Below, one piece after another: positions 46,405 through 55,979 of a stretch of DNA of 64,000 nucleotides (its first letter is position 1; each line of letters begins with the position of its first letter). This DNA comes from DASUBN01 sp036500225 (GTDB taxonomy: Bacteria; Pseudomonadota; Gammaproteobacteria; Natronospirales; REEB76): positions 1-64,000 of the forward strand of contig DASYCJ010000118.1 in NCBI GenBank assembly GCA_036500225.1, read 5' to 3'. The notes under the pieces are model-generated. The model worked only from the letters and a program-made list of their open reading frames with translations, was not told the DNA's origin and did no database searches. Both the position numbers and the translations under genes were made by a program.

Positions 46405-47130
46405 CTATTCAACTTGTGCGGCCTGGGCACCGGCCTGCCAGCCGTCTGTCCCCAGGGTCTCGAAGGGCCGGAAACGGTGCTTGTAGGACATCTTGCGGCT
46501 TTCCGCTATCCAATAGCCGAGATATAGCCATGCCAGGCGGCGGCGGCGGGCCCGTTCTATCTGTATCAGGATCGCGTAGGTACCCAGGCTCCGCTCCGGA
46601 AGCATGGGGTCGTAAAAGGTGTAGACCGCGGACAACGCATCTGGAAGCTCGTCGGTCACTGCCACCGCCAAGAGCCGGCCATCGAGCCTAAGCTCCATGA
46701 GGCAGGTCTTGCCCCAAGGGCTCAAAAGGAACTGGCGGTAATCCGTTTCTCCGCCGCTGGCCATGCCGCCATCCGGATGGCGTGCCGCCACATAACGGCC
46801 ATACAGCGCGAAATGTTCCGGGTCGAACTCCGCGGGACGCTCGATGCAGAGCAGATCGGAGTTGCGCTTCAAGACCCGCTTCTGGCCCCGATCCGGTTTG
46901 AAAGCCGAGACTGGCACCCGGATCGGCACGCAGGCCTGACAGCCTTCGCAATGGGGACGATATACATAAGGGCCACTGCGGCGGAATCCGTGAGTTGCCA
47001 GCACGCCATAGAGAGACTGATCCATGCCCAATCTCGGATCCACGAATACCGTGCGCGCCTGGCGTTCCGGCAGGTAGTTGCAGGGGTGTTCCGGCGAGAT
47101 ATAGAGGTCGAGGTTGTGGGTGTCGGCCAT
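46405..47130 (-). CDS. bpt: Aspartate/glutamate leucyltransferase Bpt (Ate-like)
   Basis: Bpt adds Leu from Leu-tRNA to proteins with N-terminal Asp or Glu, creating ClpS degrons. The 241-residue protein has the N-terminal Cys-rich block PYVYRPHCEGCQACVPIRVP, and C-terminal YTFYDPMLPERSLGTYAILI and YLGYWIAESRKMSYKHRFRP. The ATG at 47130 is preferred to the TTG 6 bases before it. It lies 2 bases after aat, with which it forms an operon. Confidence 0.96.
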   Translation of the reverse strand: MADTHNLDLYISPEHPCNYLPERQARTVFVDPRLGMDQSLYGVLATHGFRRSGPYVYRPHCEGCQACVPIRVPVSAFKPDRGQKRVLKRNSDLLCIERPAEFDPEHFALYGRYVAARHPDGGMASGGETDYRQFLLSPWGKTCLMELRLDGRLLAVAVTDELPDALSAVYTFYDPMLPERSLGTYAILIQIERARRRRLAWLYLGYWIAESRKMSYKHRFRPFETLGTDGWQAGAQAAQVE

Positions 47131-47132
47131 GC

Positions 47133-47846
47133 TCAAGATTCCGGCCGCCAGGCCGCATCGCTCACCGCCTGCTGGCAGAAGGTCGAGAGCATGCGCAGGA
47201 AATCAGTGCGTGGCACCGGCACGCTGCCCATGGTCTCGAGATGCTCAGATTGCACCTGACAATCCATGAAAGCGTAGCCCCACCGTTCTAGACGCTCCAT
47301 CAGCGTGACCAGCACGATCTTCGAGGCATCGGTAACTCGGCTGAACATGGATTCACCGAAGAACACCCGGCCCACGGCCACGCCATAGAGCCCGCCAGCC
47401 AGCTTCCCAGCCACCCATAGTTCAACCGAATGGGCGTGGCCGAGCCGGTACAGTTCGGCATAAGCAGCCTTCATATCAACATTGATCCAGGTGCCACCTT
47501 CCGGATGTTGTGGACGCGGTCCGGCACAGGCCTCCATGACCTCGGCGAAGGCGGTATCGAAGCGAAGTTCGTAACCGCCGCGTGCCATGCGCCGGCGCAG
47601 TGAGCGGCTTACATGCAATGATTCCGGAAGGAATACTGCGCGTGGGTCCGGAGACCACCAGAGGATCGGCAGGCCTGCGTCGTACCAGGGGAAGATGCCA
47701 TGGCGATAAGCGTAGAGCAGGCGCTCCGGCGAGAGATCGCCGCCCACGGCCAAGAGGCCGTCCGGCTCTCGCAATGCTCGGGCTGGGTCCGGGAAGGCTG
47801 CCGGTGGATCCTCCGGGAGGATGCGTCTTAGGGGCAGGGTCTGCAT
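47133..47846 (-). CDS. aat: Leucyl/phenylalanyl-tRNA-protein transferase Aat
   Basis: Aat adds Leu or Phe to proteins with N-terminal Arg or Lys. The 237-residue enzyme shows FPDPARALREPDGLLAVGGD, YRHGIFPWYDAGLPILWWSP, GTWINVDMKAAYAELYRLGH, AGGLYGVAVGRVFFGESMFS and MDCQVQSEHLETMGSVPVPR. With Bpt, ClpS and ClpA the whole bacterial N-degron pathway is encoded within 4.5 kb. Confidence 0.97.
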   Translation of the reverse strand: MQTLPLRRILPEDPPAAFPDPARALREPDGLLAVGGDLSPERLLYAYRHGIFPWYDAGLPILWWSPDPRAVFLPESLHVSRSLRRRMARGGYELRFDTAFAEVMEACAGPRPQHPEGGTWINVDMKAAYAELYRLGHAHSVELWVAGKLAGGLYGVAVGRVFFGESMFSRVTDASKIVLVTLMERLERWGYAFMDCQVQSEHLETMGSVPVPRTDFLRMLSTFCQQAVSDAAWRPES

Positions 47847-47859
47847 CTATATATATGCC

Positions 47860-49008
47860 TCAGTCGTCGGCTCCCTGGTCTGCGTGGAAGGGCAGGTGGG
47901 TCTCGGTCTCATGCAGATACGCAGTCACATGATGCTGTTCCCGCTGCAGGTATTCGTCAATGGCGGCCTGGAAACGCGGGTCTGCGAGCCAATGGGTGGA
48001 CCAGGTATAGGTCGGTTCGAAGCCGCGGCTGATCTTGTGCTCCCCCTGGGTGCCGGGGTTGAAGTGCTTGAGCCCACGTTTGATGCAGTACTCGATACCT
48101 TGGTAGTAGCAGGCTTCGAAGTGCAGGCTATGGAACTCCTGCTCGGAGCCCCAGTGCCTGCCATACAAGGTGTCGCCGCCTTGCAGACAGATGGCGGCTG
48201 CCACGGGCTCACCCTGCAGGAAGGCAAAACAGATCATCAGCGACTCAGGCATGGTCTTCTGCAACTCGTCGAAGAAGCTGCGGGTCAGATAAGCATGGCG
48301 ACCGCGCTTGTCGTAGGTGGCCGTGTAGAATCGGTACATGGCATCCATCAGTTTCCAATCCAGCTCCGTCCCCGAGAGCATGCGCATCTCGATGCCGGCC
48401 TCGGCGATACGGCGTCGTTCCCGATGCACTTTCTTCCGCTTGTCGGCAGTGAAGCTCTCCAGGAAATGTTCGAAGTCCCGGTAGCCCCGATCGTGCCAGT
48501 GGAATTGGGTGTCGGTGCGGGTAAGGAAGCCGGCGCGCTTCCAGGCTGGGAGTTCCCCCTCAAGGGGGAACAGGCAATGGATGGAAGAGCAGTGCAGTTC
48601 CTTCGCCAGAGTGTGGGCCTCAGCGATCAAGTTCGCGCTCACCTCAGCGGAGTCAGCACTAGCCGTGATCAGCAGCCGAGGGCCGGGCACGGGCGAGTAA
48701 GGCACTGAGGAGACGAGCTTCGGATAATAAGGAAGGCCGTTGCGCTGGTAGGCATCGGCCCAGGCCCAGTCGAACACGAATTCGCCGTAGGAATGGGATT
48801 TGAGATAGAGGGGCAGGGCGCCCAGTAGCATGCCTTGCGCGTTGCGACAGGAGAGATGCAGCGGCGCCCAGCCGCTCTTGGCATTCGCCGAGCCACTATG
48901 TTCCAAGGCTGCCAGGAACTCATGACGCAGGAAGGGGTTTTCGCCGGCGAGAGCGTTCCACTCGCCGGCGGATATGTCGTCTATGGACTTATTTACCTGC
49001 ACCTTCAT
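47860..49008 (-). CDS. FemAB/GNAT-like acyltransferase (DUF482)
   Basis: The 382-residue protein has the DUF482 pattern: NPFLRHEFLAALEHSGSA at the N-terminus, LPLYLKSHSYGEFVFDWAWA, and in the C-half AFLQGEPVAAAICLQGGDTL, YGRHWG, LHFEACYYQGIEYCIKRGLK and FNPGTQGEHKISRGFEP. It is related to peptidyltransferases and N-acyltransferases that use aminoacyl-tRNA or acyl-CoA, but the substrate is not known. It lies 13 bases upstream of aat and 17 after trxB on the same strand. Confidence 0.88.
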   Translation of the reverse strand: MKVQVNKSIDDISAGEWNALAGENPFLRHEFLAALEHSGSANAKSGWAPLHLSCRNAQGMLLGALPLYLKSHSYGEFVFDWAWADAYQRNGLPYYPKLVSSVPYSPVPGPRLLITASADSAEVSANLIAEAHTLAKELHCSSIHCLFPLEGELPAWKRAGFLTRTDTQFHWHDRGYRDFEHFLESFTADKRKKVHRERRRIAEAGIEMRMLSGTELDWKLMDAMYRFYTATYDKRGRHAYLTRSFFDELQKTMPESLMICFAFLQGEPVAAAICLQGGDTLYGRHWGSEQEFHSLHFEACYYQGIEYCIKRGLKHFNPGTQGEHKISRGFEPTYTWSTHWLADPRFQAAIDEYLQREQHHVTAYLHETETHLPFHADQGADD

Positions 49009-49025
49009 GGCACAGGTAGCTTAGC

Positions 49026-49985
49026 TCAGTGACCGCGGTTGAGGGATTCGAGATATTTATCAGCGTCCAGTGCTGCCATGCAGCCGGTACCGGCGGAGGT
49101 GACCGCCTGGCGATACACCTGGTCCATCACATCACCCGCAGCGAACACCCCGGGGATGCTGGTGCCGGTAGCGCCGCCTTCGATACCGCTCCTTACCACG
49201 ATGTAGCCGTTCTTCATCTCCAGCTGACCGGTGAAGAGTTGGGTGTTGGGAGAGTGGCCGATGGCGATGAACACGCCCTTGGACCCCACGTCTAGGGTCT
49301 TGGCGGTATCTTTGGTGCTGCGCACCCGGATGCCGGTGACGCCGGAATCGTCCCCCACCACTTCGTCCAGTTCGTGATCCCAGAGGATCTCCACGTTCCC
49401 ACCCCGGGTCTTGGCGATGAGTTCGTCCGCCAGGATCTTCTCGGAGCGGAACTTGTCGCGGCGGTGCACTACCGAGACCTTGGAGGCGATGTTGGACAGG
49501 TACAGGGCCTCTTCCACGGCGGTGTTACCGCCGCCGATGACCGCCACATGCTGATTCTTATAGAAGAAGCCATCGCAGGTGGCACAGGCGGAGACGCCCT
49601 TGCCCTTGAAAGCCTCCTCGGAGGGCAGCCCCAGGTACTTGGCGGTGGCGCCGGTGGCGATGATCAGCGCATCGCAGGTGTACTCGCCCCGGTCTCCATG
49701 CAGGCGGAAGGGCTGGCTCTTGAGGTCGGCGGTATGGATATGGTCCGAGACGATCTCGGTGTTGAAGCGCTCGGCATGCTTGCGCATGCGCTCCATGAGG
49801 TCCGGGCCCAGGAGGCCGTGCACGTCGCCGGGCCAGTTATCCACTTCGGTGGTGGTCATGAGTTGCCCACCCTGTTCCAGGCCAGTGACCAGCACCGGTT
49901 TCAGGTTGGCGCGCGCGGCGTAGACGGCGGCGGTATAGCCTGCCGGTCCGGAGCCCAGGATGAGGAGGCGTGCGTGCTTGGTCAT
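49026..49985 (-). CDS. trxB: Thioredoxin reductase TrxB
   Basis: TrxB passes electrons from NADPH through FAD to thioredoxin. With the ATG at 49985 it has 319 residues: FAD motif ILGSGPAGYTAAVYAARANL, redox pair Cys134/Cys137 in SACATCDGFFY, NADPH motif VIGGGNTAVEEALYLSNIAS and VFAAGDVMDQVYRQAVTSAG. A longer frame to 50063 has no ribosome site and is not used. Confidence 0.97.
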   Translation of the reverse strand: MTKHARLLILGSGPAGYTAAVYAARANLKPVLVTGLEQGGQLMTTTEVDNWPGDVHGLLGPDLMERMRKHAERFNTEIVSDHIHTADLKSQPFRLHGDRGEYTCDALIIATGATAKYLGLPSEEAFKGKGVSACATCDGFFYKNQHVAVIGGGNTAVEEALYLSNIASKVSVVHRRDKFRSEKILADELIAKTRGGNVEILWDHELDEVVGDDSGVTGIRVRSTKDTAKTLDVGSKGVFIAIGHSPNTQLFTGQLEMKNGYIVVRSGIEGGATGTSIPGVFAAGDVMDQVYRQAVTSAGTGCMAALDADKYLESLNRGH

Positions 49986-50236
49986 GTATAATTGGCCTTC
50001 TGGAGACGACGATTTGGCGGCGAACCTAGCGTTTTCAAGGGCTTGAGCCCCCGGTAACGCCACCTGTGTGAGGATATCCCCGGCCCACCCCTCAAGCGAC
50101 GCGCCACGGCAGGGCGGGGCGTGTGGACAGGGGGCGGACCCTAAAGATTCCGCGATCCGGACCTAGAGACAGGTACGGACCGTGCGTTATTTCAAATGTT
50201 AACGAAATTCAACGGATAGCGTAAAGGAGCTTTTTC

Positions 50237-51292
50237 ATGCGCATCGGTATACCCCGCGAGCTGAAGCCGCTCGAAGGCCGCGTAGGCCTGATCCCGGCTG
50301 CTGCTGCCGAGCTGGTCCGCCACGGTCACCAGGTCTTCATCGAGAAGAACGCCGGCATCAAGAGCGGCTATAGCGACGACAACTTCCGCAGTGTCGGCGT
50401 CGAAGTGCTGAACACTGCTGCCGACGTCTACGGCAAGGCCGAGATGATCGTGAAGGTGAAGGAGCCCATCAAGGCTGACCTGGAACTCCTGCGCAAGGAG
50501 CACCTGCTGTTCTGCTATCTGCATCTCGCTGCGCTGCCGGACCTCACCGAGAGTCTGAAGAAGATCGGCTGTACCGCCGTCGCCTTCGAGACCGTGGAAG
50601 AGGGCGGCCGCCTGCCGCTCTTGGCTCCCATGAGCGACATCGCCGGGCGCCTCTCCATCCAGGTGGGTACGCACCTCTTGCATCAGCCTATGGGTGGCAA
50701 GGGCATCCTCTTGGGCGGCGTACCTGCCGCCAAACGTGGCCGTGTGGTCATCGTCGGTGCGGGCGTCGCGGGTGGCGCTTCCGCCATCGTGGCCGCGGGC
50801 ATGGGCGCCCAGGTGACGGTGTTCGATATCTCCCGCGACCGCATGGAGCGCATGCGCGACCTGGGGCCGAACGTCACTGCACTTTACCCGCATACCGCTG
50901 ACATCGCGGAAGCGGTGAAGTACGCCGACATCGTGGTGGGCGCGGTGCTGGTCACCGGCGAGAAAGCCCCGCACGTGGTGAGCGCCGACATGGTGCGCAG
51001 CATGCAACCGGGCTCCGTGGTGGCGGATATCTCCGTGGACCAGGGCGGCTGCGTGGAGACCACCAAGCCGACCACCTGGGACAACCCTACCTACGTGTGG
51101 GAAGGCGTCACGCACTTCACCGTCACGAACATGCCGGGGGCAGTGCCGCGCACGTCCTCGCAAGCGCTGTCAGCAGCCATCACCCCCTACGCGGTGAAGC
51201 TCGCGGCCGGCGGCTGGCGCGACCTTGAGTCCTTGCGTAAAGGCATCAACGTGGAAGGCGGCAAGGTCGTACACCCGGCACTGCTGAAGTAA
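50237..51292 (+). CDS. ald: Alanine dehydrogenase
   Basis: Ald interconverts L-alanine and pyruvate with NAD and ammonia. The 351-residue protein has Arg15, Lys75 (VKVKEP) and His96 (CYLHLAAL) for substrate binding, the nucleotide motif VVIVGAGVAGGASAIVAAGM and the catalytic Asp in VVADISVDQGGC. AAGGAG lies about 8 bases before the ATG. A 170-base AT-richer region precedes it and should hold its promoter. ftsK begins 3 bases after the stop, so ald may be co-transcribed with it, which is unusual. Confidence 0.97.
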   Translation: MRIGIPRELKPLEGRVGLIPAAAAELVRHGHQVFIEKNAGIKSGYSDDNFRSVGVEVLNTAADVYGKAEMIVKVKEPIKADLELLRKEHLLFCYLHLAALPDLTESLKKIGCTAVAFETVEEGGRLPLLAPMSDIAGRLSIQVGTHLLHQPMGGKGILLGGVPAAKRGRVVIVGAGVAGGASAIVAAGMGAQVTVFDISRDRMERMRDLGPNVTALYPHTADIAEAVKYADIVVGAVLVTGEKAPHVVSADMVRSMQPGSVVADISVDQGGCVETTKPTTWDNPTYVWEGVTHFTVTNMPGAVPRTSSQALSAAITPYAVKLAAGGWRDLESLRKGINVEGGKVVHPALLK

Positions 51293-51295
51293 GCC

Positions 51296-53620
51296 TTGGC
51301 GCAAGCGACACGCAAAGAAGAAGAACGCTCGCCACTGGCGATCCATCTGGCGCAGGGCCTCAAGGAAGCGGCCCTGTGGATGTTCCTGGTGGCGGGGTTG
51401 GTGTTGTTGCTGGCGCTGTCTACTTACGATCCCCATGATCCCGGCTACACCTATAGTGGTGAGTCGGGGCATCACATCCATAACGCCATCGGCCCCGTCG
51501 GGGCCTGGCTCGCCGACTTCCTGTATTTCCTGATCGGCTACCCCGCGTACATCTTGGCTGGGCTGCTCATCTGGTCCGGTTGGCTCATCTTCCGGGCACG
51601 CCGCTCCACCGAACCCGTCAACAAACTGCATCTCTCGGCGCGCATCGGCGGCTTATTGCTGTCACTCATCACCGCCAGCGGTCTCGCCTCCATCGGCTAT
51701 GGCAGTGGCGCCGGCCTGCAGGATGCGGGAGGCGTGCTGGGTGTGCTGGTGGGCAAGAGCCTCGCCCATGCCTTGAGTCCGCTTGGCGCCACGCTGGTGC
51801 TGCTGGCCTTGTTCTTAGGCGCTGTCACCGTCTTTACCGGCATCTCCTGGCTCGCAGTCATGGACCGGGTCGGCCACTGGACCCTGTTGCTCTGGGAACG
51901 CTCCCGCAACCGCTGGGCCTGGCTGCGGGAGACCATCGCCGCGCGTAAGGCGCGCGAACAGCAGGTGGAAGTCATCAAGGTCCACCAGGAAGAGGTCAAG
52001 AAGAAACCCAAGCCGCGCATCGAGCCCATCGCCAAACCGGTGGCGCCGAGCCCGCGCGCCGAACGCGAGAAGCAGGTGCCGCTATTCGAACCGCCCTCGG
52101 ATGCGGAACTGCCGCCGCTCTCGCTCCTGGATGACAAGCCGCCGAGGGTGGAGGGTTATTCCGAGGCTGCCCTGGAGGCCATGTCCCGCACCGTCGAGAT
52201 CAAGCTCAAGGACTTTGGTGTGGACGTGCAGGTGGTCGCGGTGAACCCGGGTCCCGTGGTCACGCGCTTCGAGCTGCAGCCGGCACCCGGCGTGAAAGTG
52301 AGTCAGATCACCAATCTGTCCAAGGACCTAGCCCGCGGCCTCTCGGCCATCAGCGTGCGTGTGGTGGAGGTCATCCCCGGCAAGTCCGTGGTGGGACTCG
52401 AGATACCCAATGAAGCCCGCCAGCTCGTCACCCTGGGTGAGATCCTGCGTTCCAAGGAATATGACGACAGTGCCTCGCCCCTGACCCTGGCTTTGGGCAA
52501 GGACATCGGTGGCAACTCCATGGTCGCGGATCTTGAGAAGATGCCGCACCTGCTCATCGCCGGTACCACCGGTTCCGGCAAGTCGGTGGGGATCAACGCC
52601 ATGATCTTGAGCCTCGTGTACAAGGCTACGGCCGAGAACGTGCGCATGATCATGATCGACCCCAAGATGCTGGAGCTCTCGGTGTACGAGGGTATCCCGC
52701 ATCTCCTGGCGCCCGTCGTGACCGACATGAAGGAAGCTTCCAATGCGCTGCGCTGGTGCGTGGTAGAGATGGAGCGTCGCTACCGCCTGATGGCGGCTCT
52801 GGGCGTGCGCAACCTAGCGGGCTATAACCGCAAGGTCAAGGACGCCATCGACGCCAAGAAGCCCATCATCGATCCCTTGCTCACGCCTGAGAAGCTGGCG
52901 CTCTTGCCAGATTCGGATATCCCGCGTCTGCAACCCATGCCCAACATCGTGGTGGTGATAGACGAGCTCGCCGACATGATGATGGTGGTGGGCAAGAAGG
53001 TGGAAGAGCTGATCGCGCGCCTGGCGCAGAAAGCCCGCGCCTCCGGCATCCACTTGGTGCTCGCGACCCAGCGCCCTTCGGTGGACGTAATCACCGGTCT
53101 CATCAAGGCCAACATCCCGACCCGCATCGCCTTCCAGGTTTCGGCGCGGGTGGATTCCCGCACCATCCTGGACCAACAGGGCGCGGAAGCGCTCCTGGGC
53201 CACGGCGACATGCTGTATCTGCCGGGCGGCACCTCGGTACCGACCCGCATCCACGGCGCTTTCGTCAGCGACCAGGAAGTGCACAAGGTGGTGGCGCACT
53301 TGAAGCGCAAAGGCCAGCCGCACTATATCAACGAGATACTCTCCGGCCCCGGCGAACCGATACCCGGTTTCGCTTCTGAAGCGGGCGAGGATGGGGAAGT
53401 CAGCGCCGAAGCGGATCCCCTGTATGACCAGGCTGTACGCATCGTGACCGAGAGCCGCAAGGCCTCGATCTCCGGAGTGCAGCGCCGCCTCAAGATCGGT
53501 TACAACCGTGCGGCGCGAATGATCGAAGAGATGGAAGCGCGCGGCATCGTCGGCCCCTTGCAATCCAACGGCGCCCGCGAGGTGCTGGCCGCTGCGCCGC
53601 CTCCCGGCGCGGACGAATGA
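51296..53620 (+). CDS. ftsK: DNA translocase FtsK
   Basis: FtsK pumps the chromosome terminus through the closing septum. The 774-residue protein starts with TTG (MAQATRKEEERS). It has four membrane helices in the first 200 residues, a linker of only about 80 residues (Pro/Lys/Glu-rich), then the motor with Walker A AGTTGSGKSVGINAM, IMIDPKMLELSVYEGIPHLL and IVVVIDELADMMMVVGKKVE. The C-terminal winged-helix gamma domain (QAVRIVTESRKASISGVQRR) binds polar KOPS sites. It is of the short-linker type. lolA follows at once. Confidence 0.97.
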   Translation: MAQATRKEEERSPLAIHLAQGLKEAALWMFLVAGLVLLLALSTYDPHDPGYTYSGESGHHIHNAIGPVGAWLADFLYFLIGYPAYILAGLLIWSGWLIFRARRSTEPVNKLHLSARIGGLLLSLITASGLASIGYGSGAGLQDAGGVLGVLVGKSLAHALSPLGATLVLLALFLGAVTVFTGISWLAVMDRVGHWTLLLWERSRNRWAWLRETIAARKAREQQVEVIKVHQEEVKKKPKPRIEPIAKPVAPSPRAEREKQVPLFEPPSDAELPPLSLLDDKPPRVEGYSEAALEAMSRTVEIKLKDFGVDVQVVAVNPGPVVTRFELQPAPGVKVSQITNLSKDLARGLSAISVRVVEVIPGKSVVGLEIPNEARQLVTLGEILRSKEYDDSASPLTLALGKDIGGNSMVADLEKMPHLLIAGTTGSGKSVGINAMILSLVYKATAENVRMIMIDPKMLELSVYEGIPHLLAPVVTDMKEASNALRWCVVEMERRYRLMAALGVRNLAGYNRKVKDAIDAKKPIIDPLLTPEKLALLPDSDIPRLQPMPNIVVVIDELADMMMVVGKKVEELIARLAQKARASGIHLVLATQRPSVDVITGLIKANIPTRIAFQVSARVDSRTILDQQGAEALLGHGDMLYLPGGTSVPTRIHGAFVSDQEVHKVVAHLKRKGQPHYINEILSGPGEPIPGFASEAGEDGEVSAEADPLYDQAVRIVTESRKASISGVQRRLKIGYNRAARMIEEMEARGIVGPLQSNGAREVLAAAPPPGADE

Positions 53621-53634
53621 CCCGGAGCAATCAG

Positions 53635-54276
53635 ATGAGAAGCCTGTGGCTTGCCTTGTTGTTGTCCACCTTGAGTCTGCCGTCCTACGCTGCCGATAGC
53701 GGTATCCAGCGTATGCAGGCTTTCTTGAAGGACGTGAAGACCCTGAAAGCGGATTTCACTCAAGTAGTACTTGATGCGAACCTCAAGCAGTTGAAGCAGA
53801 CCAACGGAACCCTACTCATCAAGCGGCCTGACCGCTTCCGCTGGGACTACGCCAAACCCAATGCCGAGACCGTGGTAGCTGATGGCAAGCGCCTCTGGCT
53901 TTACGACGTGCCCCTGCAACAAGTGACGGTGAAGCCGCTCAACGACACCCTGGCGGCGAGCCCGGCTGTGCTGCTCGCCGGTTCCAACGACGTGGACAAG
54001 GAATTCACGGTGACGGAGGAGGGCGAGAAGGACGGTCTCGTCTGGGTCGGTCTCACTCCCAAGGTGAAGGACTCGGACTTCCAGAGCGTGCGCCTCGGTT
54101 TCAAGGGTGCAGATATCGCCGAGATGGATCTCAAGGACAACCTGGGCAACACCACCCGTGTCAGTTTCGACCACATCCAGCGCAATCCGACGCTGAGCGA
54201 TGACAGCTTCAAGTTCATGCCGCCGTCCGGCGCCGACGTCATCGGCGATGCGGGCGACGGGGTCAACCATGGCTGA
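53635..54276 (+). CDS. lolA: Outer-membrane lipoprotein carrier protein LolA
   Basis: LolA carries lipoproteins across the periplasm from the Lol ABC transporter. The start at 53635 (GGAG 7 bases upstream) gives 213 residues with signal peptide MRSLWLALLLSTLSLPSYA; an ATG at 53617 overlapping ftsK is the alternative. Family blocks: FLKDVKTLKADFTQVVLD, GTLLIKRPDRFRWDYAKPNA, VVADGKRLWLYDVPLQQVTV. The ftsK-lolA-rarA-serS order is conserved in gammaproteobacteria. Confidence 0.95.
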   Translation: MRSLWLALLLSTLSLPSYAADSGIQRMQAFLKDVKTLKADFTQVVLDANLKQLKQTNGTLLIKRPDRFRWDYAKPNAETVVADGKRLWLYDVPLQQVTVKPLNDTLAASPAVLLAGSNDVDKEFTVTEEGEKDGLVWVGLTPKVKDSDFQSVRLGFKGADIAEMDLKDNLGNTTRVSFDHIQRNPTLSDDSFKFMPPSGADVIGDAGDGVNHG

Positions 54277-54670
54277 TCAAGCCACCACCGTGTCCGTACA
54301 ACGCACCTGGCTCACGGCAGGTCTGGCGCTGATGGCATTGATCGTGTGGGGCAGCCTCACGCCTTCACCGCCTCAGATACTTGAGTTGCCGCTACCGCAG
54401 TTCGACAAGTTCGAGCATTGCGGTGCCTATCTGCTCCTGACTGCCTGGTTCACGGCTGCCTTCCCGCGGCGCTGGTTTTGGGTGACTTTGTTCTTCGCGG
54501 TGTTAGGTGGCGCCGTCGAGATCCTGCAGGGCTATACCGGACGTGACCCGGATTGGCTCGATTGGGTCGCCGATTGCGTCGGCATCGGCATCGGTGCCTG
54601 GTTCCCGGCCCGCTGGGCCTTACAGGTCAAGTCCTGGCTGACAGTGAGATATGCGCGCGCCCGCGCCTGA
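54269..54670 (+). CDS. VanZ-like small membrane protein
   Basis: The 133-residue protein starts at the ATG at 54269, 8 bases inside lolA. It has about four membrane helices (WLTAGLALMALIVWGSL, CGAYLLLTAWFTAAF, FWVTLFFAVLGGAVEILQGY, WVADCVGIGIGAWF) and the VanZ-like signature FDKFEHCGAYLLL with EILQGYTGRDPDWLDWVAD. Its function is unknown; VanZ itself gives low teicoplanin resistance in enterococci, which says little here. It overlaps rarA by 20 bases. Confidence 0.88.
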   Translation: MADQATTVSVQRTWLTAGLALMALIVWGSLTPSPPQILELPLPQFDKFEHCGAYLLLTAWFTAAFPRRWFWVTLFFAVLGGAVEILQGYTGRDPDWLDWVADCVGIGIGAWFPARWALQVKSWLTVRYARARA

Positions 54671-55973
54671 ATTCAGACCTCTCGCGGACCGCATGCGGCC
54701 GCACCGGATAGAGGAGTTCACGGGGCAGATCCACCTCCTGGCGCCCGGCAAGCCCCTGCGCCGCGCCCTCGAGAGTGGCCAACTTCACTCCATGATCTTC
54801 TGGGGACCGCCGGGTACCGGCAAGACTACGCTCGCCCGCATGCTGGCGGAGCGCTGCCAGGCGCATTTCATCGCCCTCTCGGCGGTGATGGCCGGCGTCA
54901 AGGACGTGCGGGCGGCGGTAGAGGAGGCGCGGGAAGTACGCGCTGTGGACGGTCGGGGGACGGTGTTGTTCCTGGACGAGGTGCACCGCTTCAATAAGAG
55001 CCAACAGGATGCCTTCCTGCCCTATGTAGAAGATGGCACCCTGATCTTCATCGGCGCCACCACCGAGAACCCCTCTTTCGAGCTCAACAACGCGCTCCTG
55101 TCCCGGGCCCGGGTCTATGTGCTCAAGTCCCTCACTGGCGAAGACATCCGTCGCATCATCGATACAGCCCTCACGGATACAGAGCGGGGGCTGGGCGACC
55201 GGCATCTCGAGATGGCTCCTGAACTGCGAGATCAACTGGCCGCCGCGGCGGACGGGGATGGCCGGCGTGCGCTGAACCTGCTGGAGATAGCCGCGGATCT
55301 GGCGGAGGGCGGGAAGATAGGTCCTGCCGCTGTGCAAGACGTCGTCAGCGGTGGGGTGCGCCGGTTCGACAAGGGCGGGGACATCTTCTATGACCAGATC
55401 TCGGCCCTGCACAAGTCGGTGCGGGGCTCATCGCCCGACGCCTCCTTATATTGGATGGCACGGATGCTGGATGGGGGCTGTGATCCTCTATATATAGCGC
55501 GCCGGGTGGTACGCATGGCCTCTGAGGATATCGGCAACGCTGACCCCAGGGGCCTCGACCTGGCTTTGGCCGCTTGGGAAGTACTGGAACGGCTCGGCAG
55601 TCCGGAAGGGGAGTTGGCCCTGGCCCAGGCAGTGGTCTATCTCGCTATGGCGCCCAAGAGCAATGCTGTGTACTCCGCCTTCGGCGAAGCCATGCAGGAT
55701 GCCCGGGAGAGCGGTACCCGTGATGTACCCCTGCACCTGCGTAACGCGCCTACCAGGCTCATGAAGGGCTTGGGTTTCGGGCGCGAGTATCGCTATGCCC
55801 ATGAGGAGGTGGATGCCTTCGCCGCCGGCGAGCGCTATTTCCCTGAGGACATGCAGGAGAAAAACTATTATCATCCCGTGCCCCGTGGGCTCGAGATCAA
55901 GATCGCCGAGAAGCTCAACGACCTCCGGACCCGTAACCAGGCTGCCCGTAAGACCAAGAAGACCGATAAGTAG
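54651..55973 (+). CDS. rarA: Replication-associated recombination protein RarA (MgsA)
   Basis: RarA is a clamp-loader-like AAA+ ATPase acting at stalled forks. The 440-residue protein has RPHRIEEFTGQIHLLAPGKP, Walker A FWGPPGTGKTTLARM, Walker B TVLFLDEVHRFNKSQQDAFL, sensor 1 IGATTENPSFELNNALLSRA, and the C-terminal MgsA part (SALHKSVRGSSPDASLYWMA; YRYAHEEVDAFAAGERYFPE). It ends 6 bases before serS. Confidence 0.97.
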   Translation: MRAPAPEFRPLADRMRPHRIEEFTGQIHLLAPGKPLRRALESGQLHSMIFWGPPGTGKTTLARMLAERCQAHFIALSAVMAGVKDVRAAVEEAREVRAVDGRGTVLFLDEVHRFNKSQQDAFLPYVEDGTLIFIGATTENPSFELNNALLSRARVYVLKSLTGEDIRRIIDTALTDTERGLGDRHLEMAPELRDQLAAAADGDGRRALNLLEIAADLAEGGKIGPAAVQDVVSGGVRRFDKGGDIFYDQISALHKSVRGSSPDASLYWMARMLDGGCDPLYIARRVVRMASEDIGNADPRGLDLALAAWEVLERLGSPEGELALAQAVVYLAMAPKSNAVYSAFGEAMQDARESGTRDVPLHLRNAPTRLMKGLGFGREYRYAHEEVDAFAAGERYFPEDMQEKNYYHPVPRGLEIKIAEKLNDLRTRNQAARKTKKTDK

Positions 55974-55979
55974 AACCTC

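Noticed and set aside
49986..49991. TATAAT on the plus strand before ald
   Set aside because: It lies about 245 bases from ald within the trxB upstream region, without a -35, and points away from trxB.
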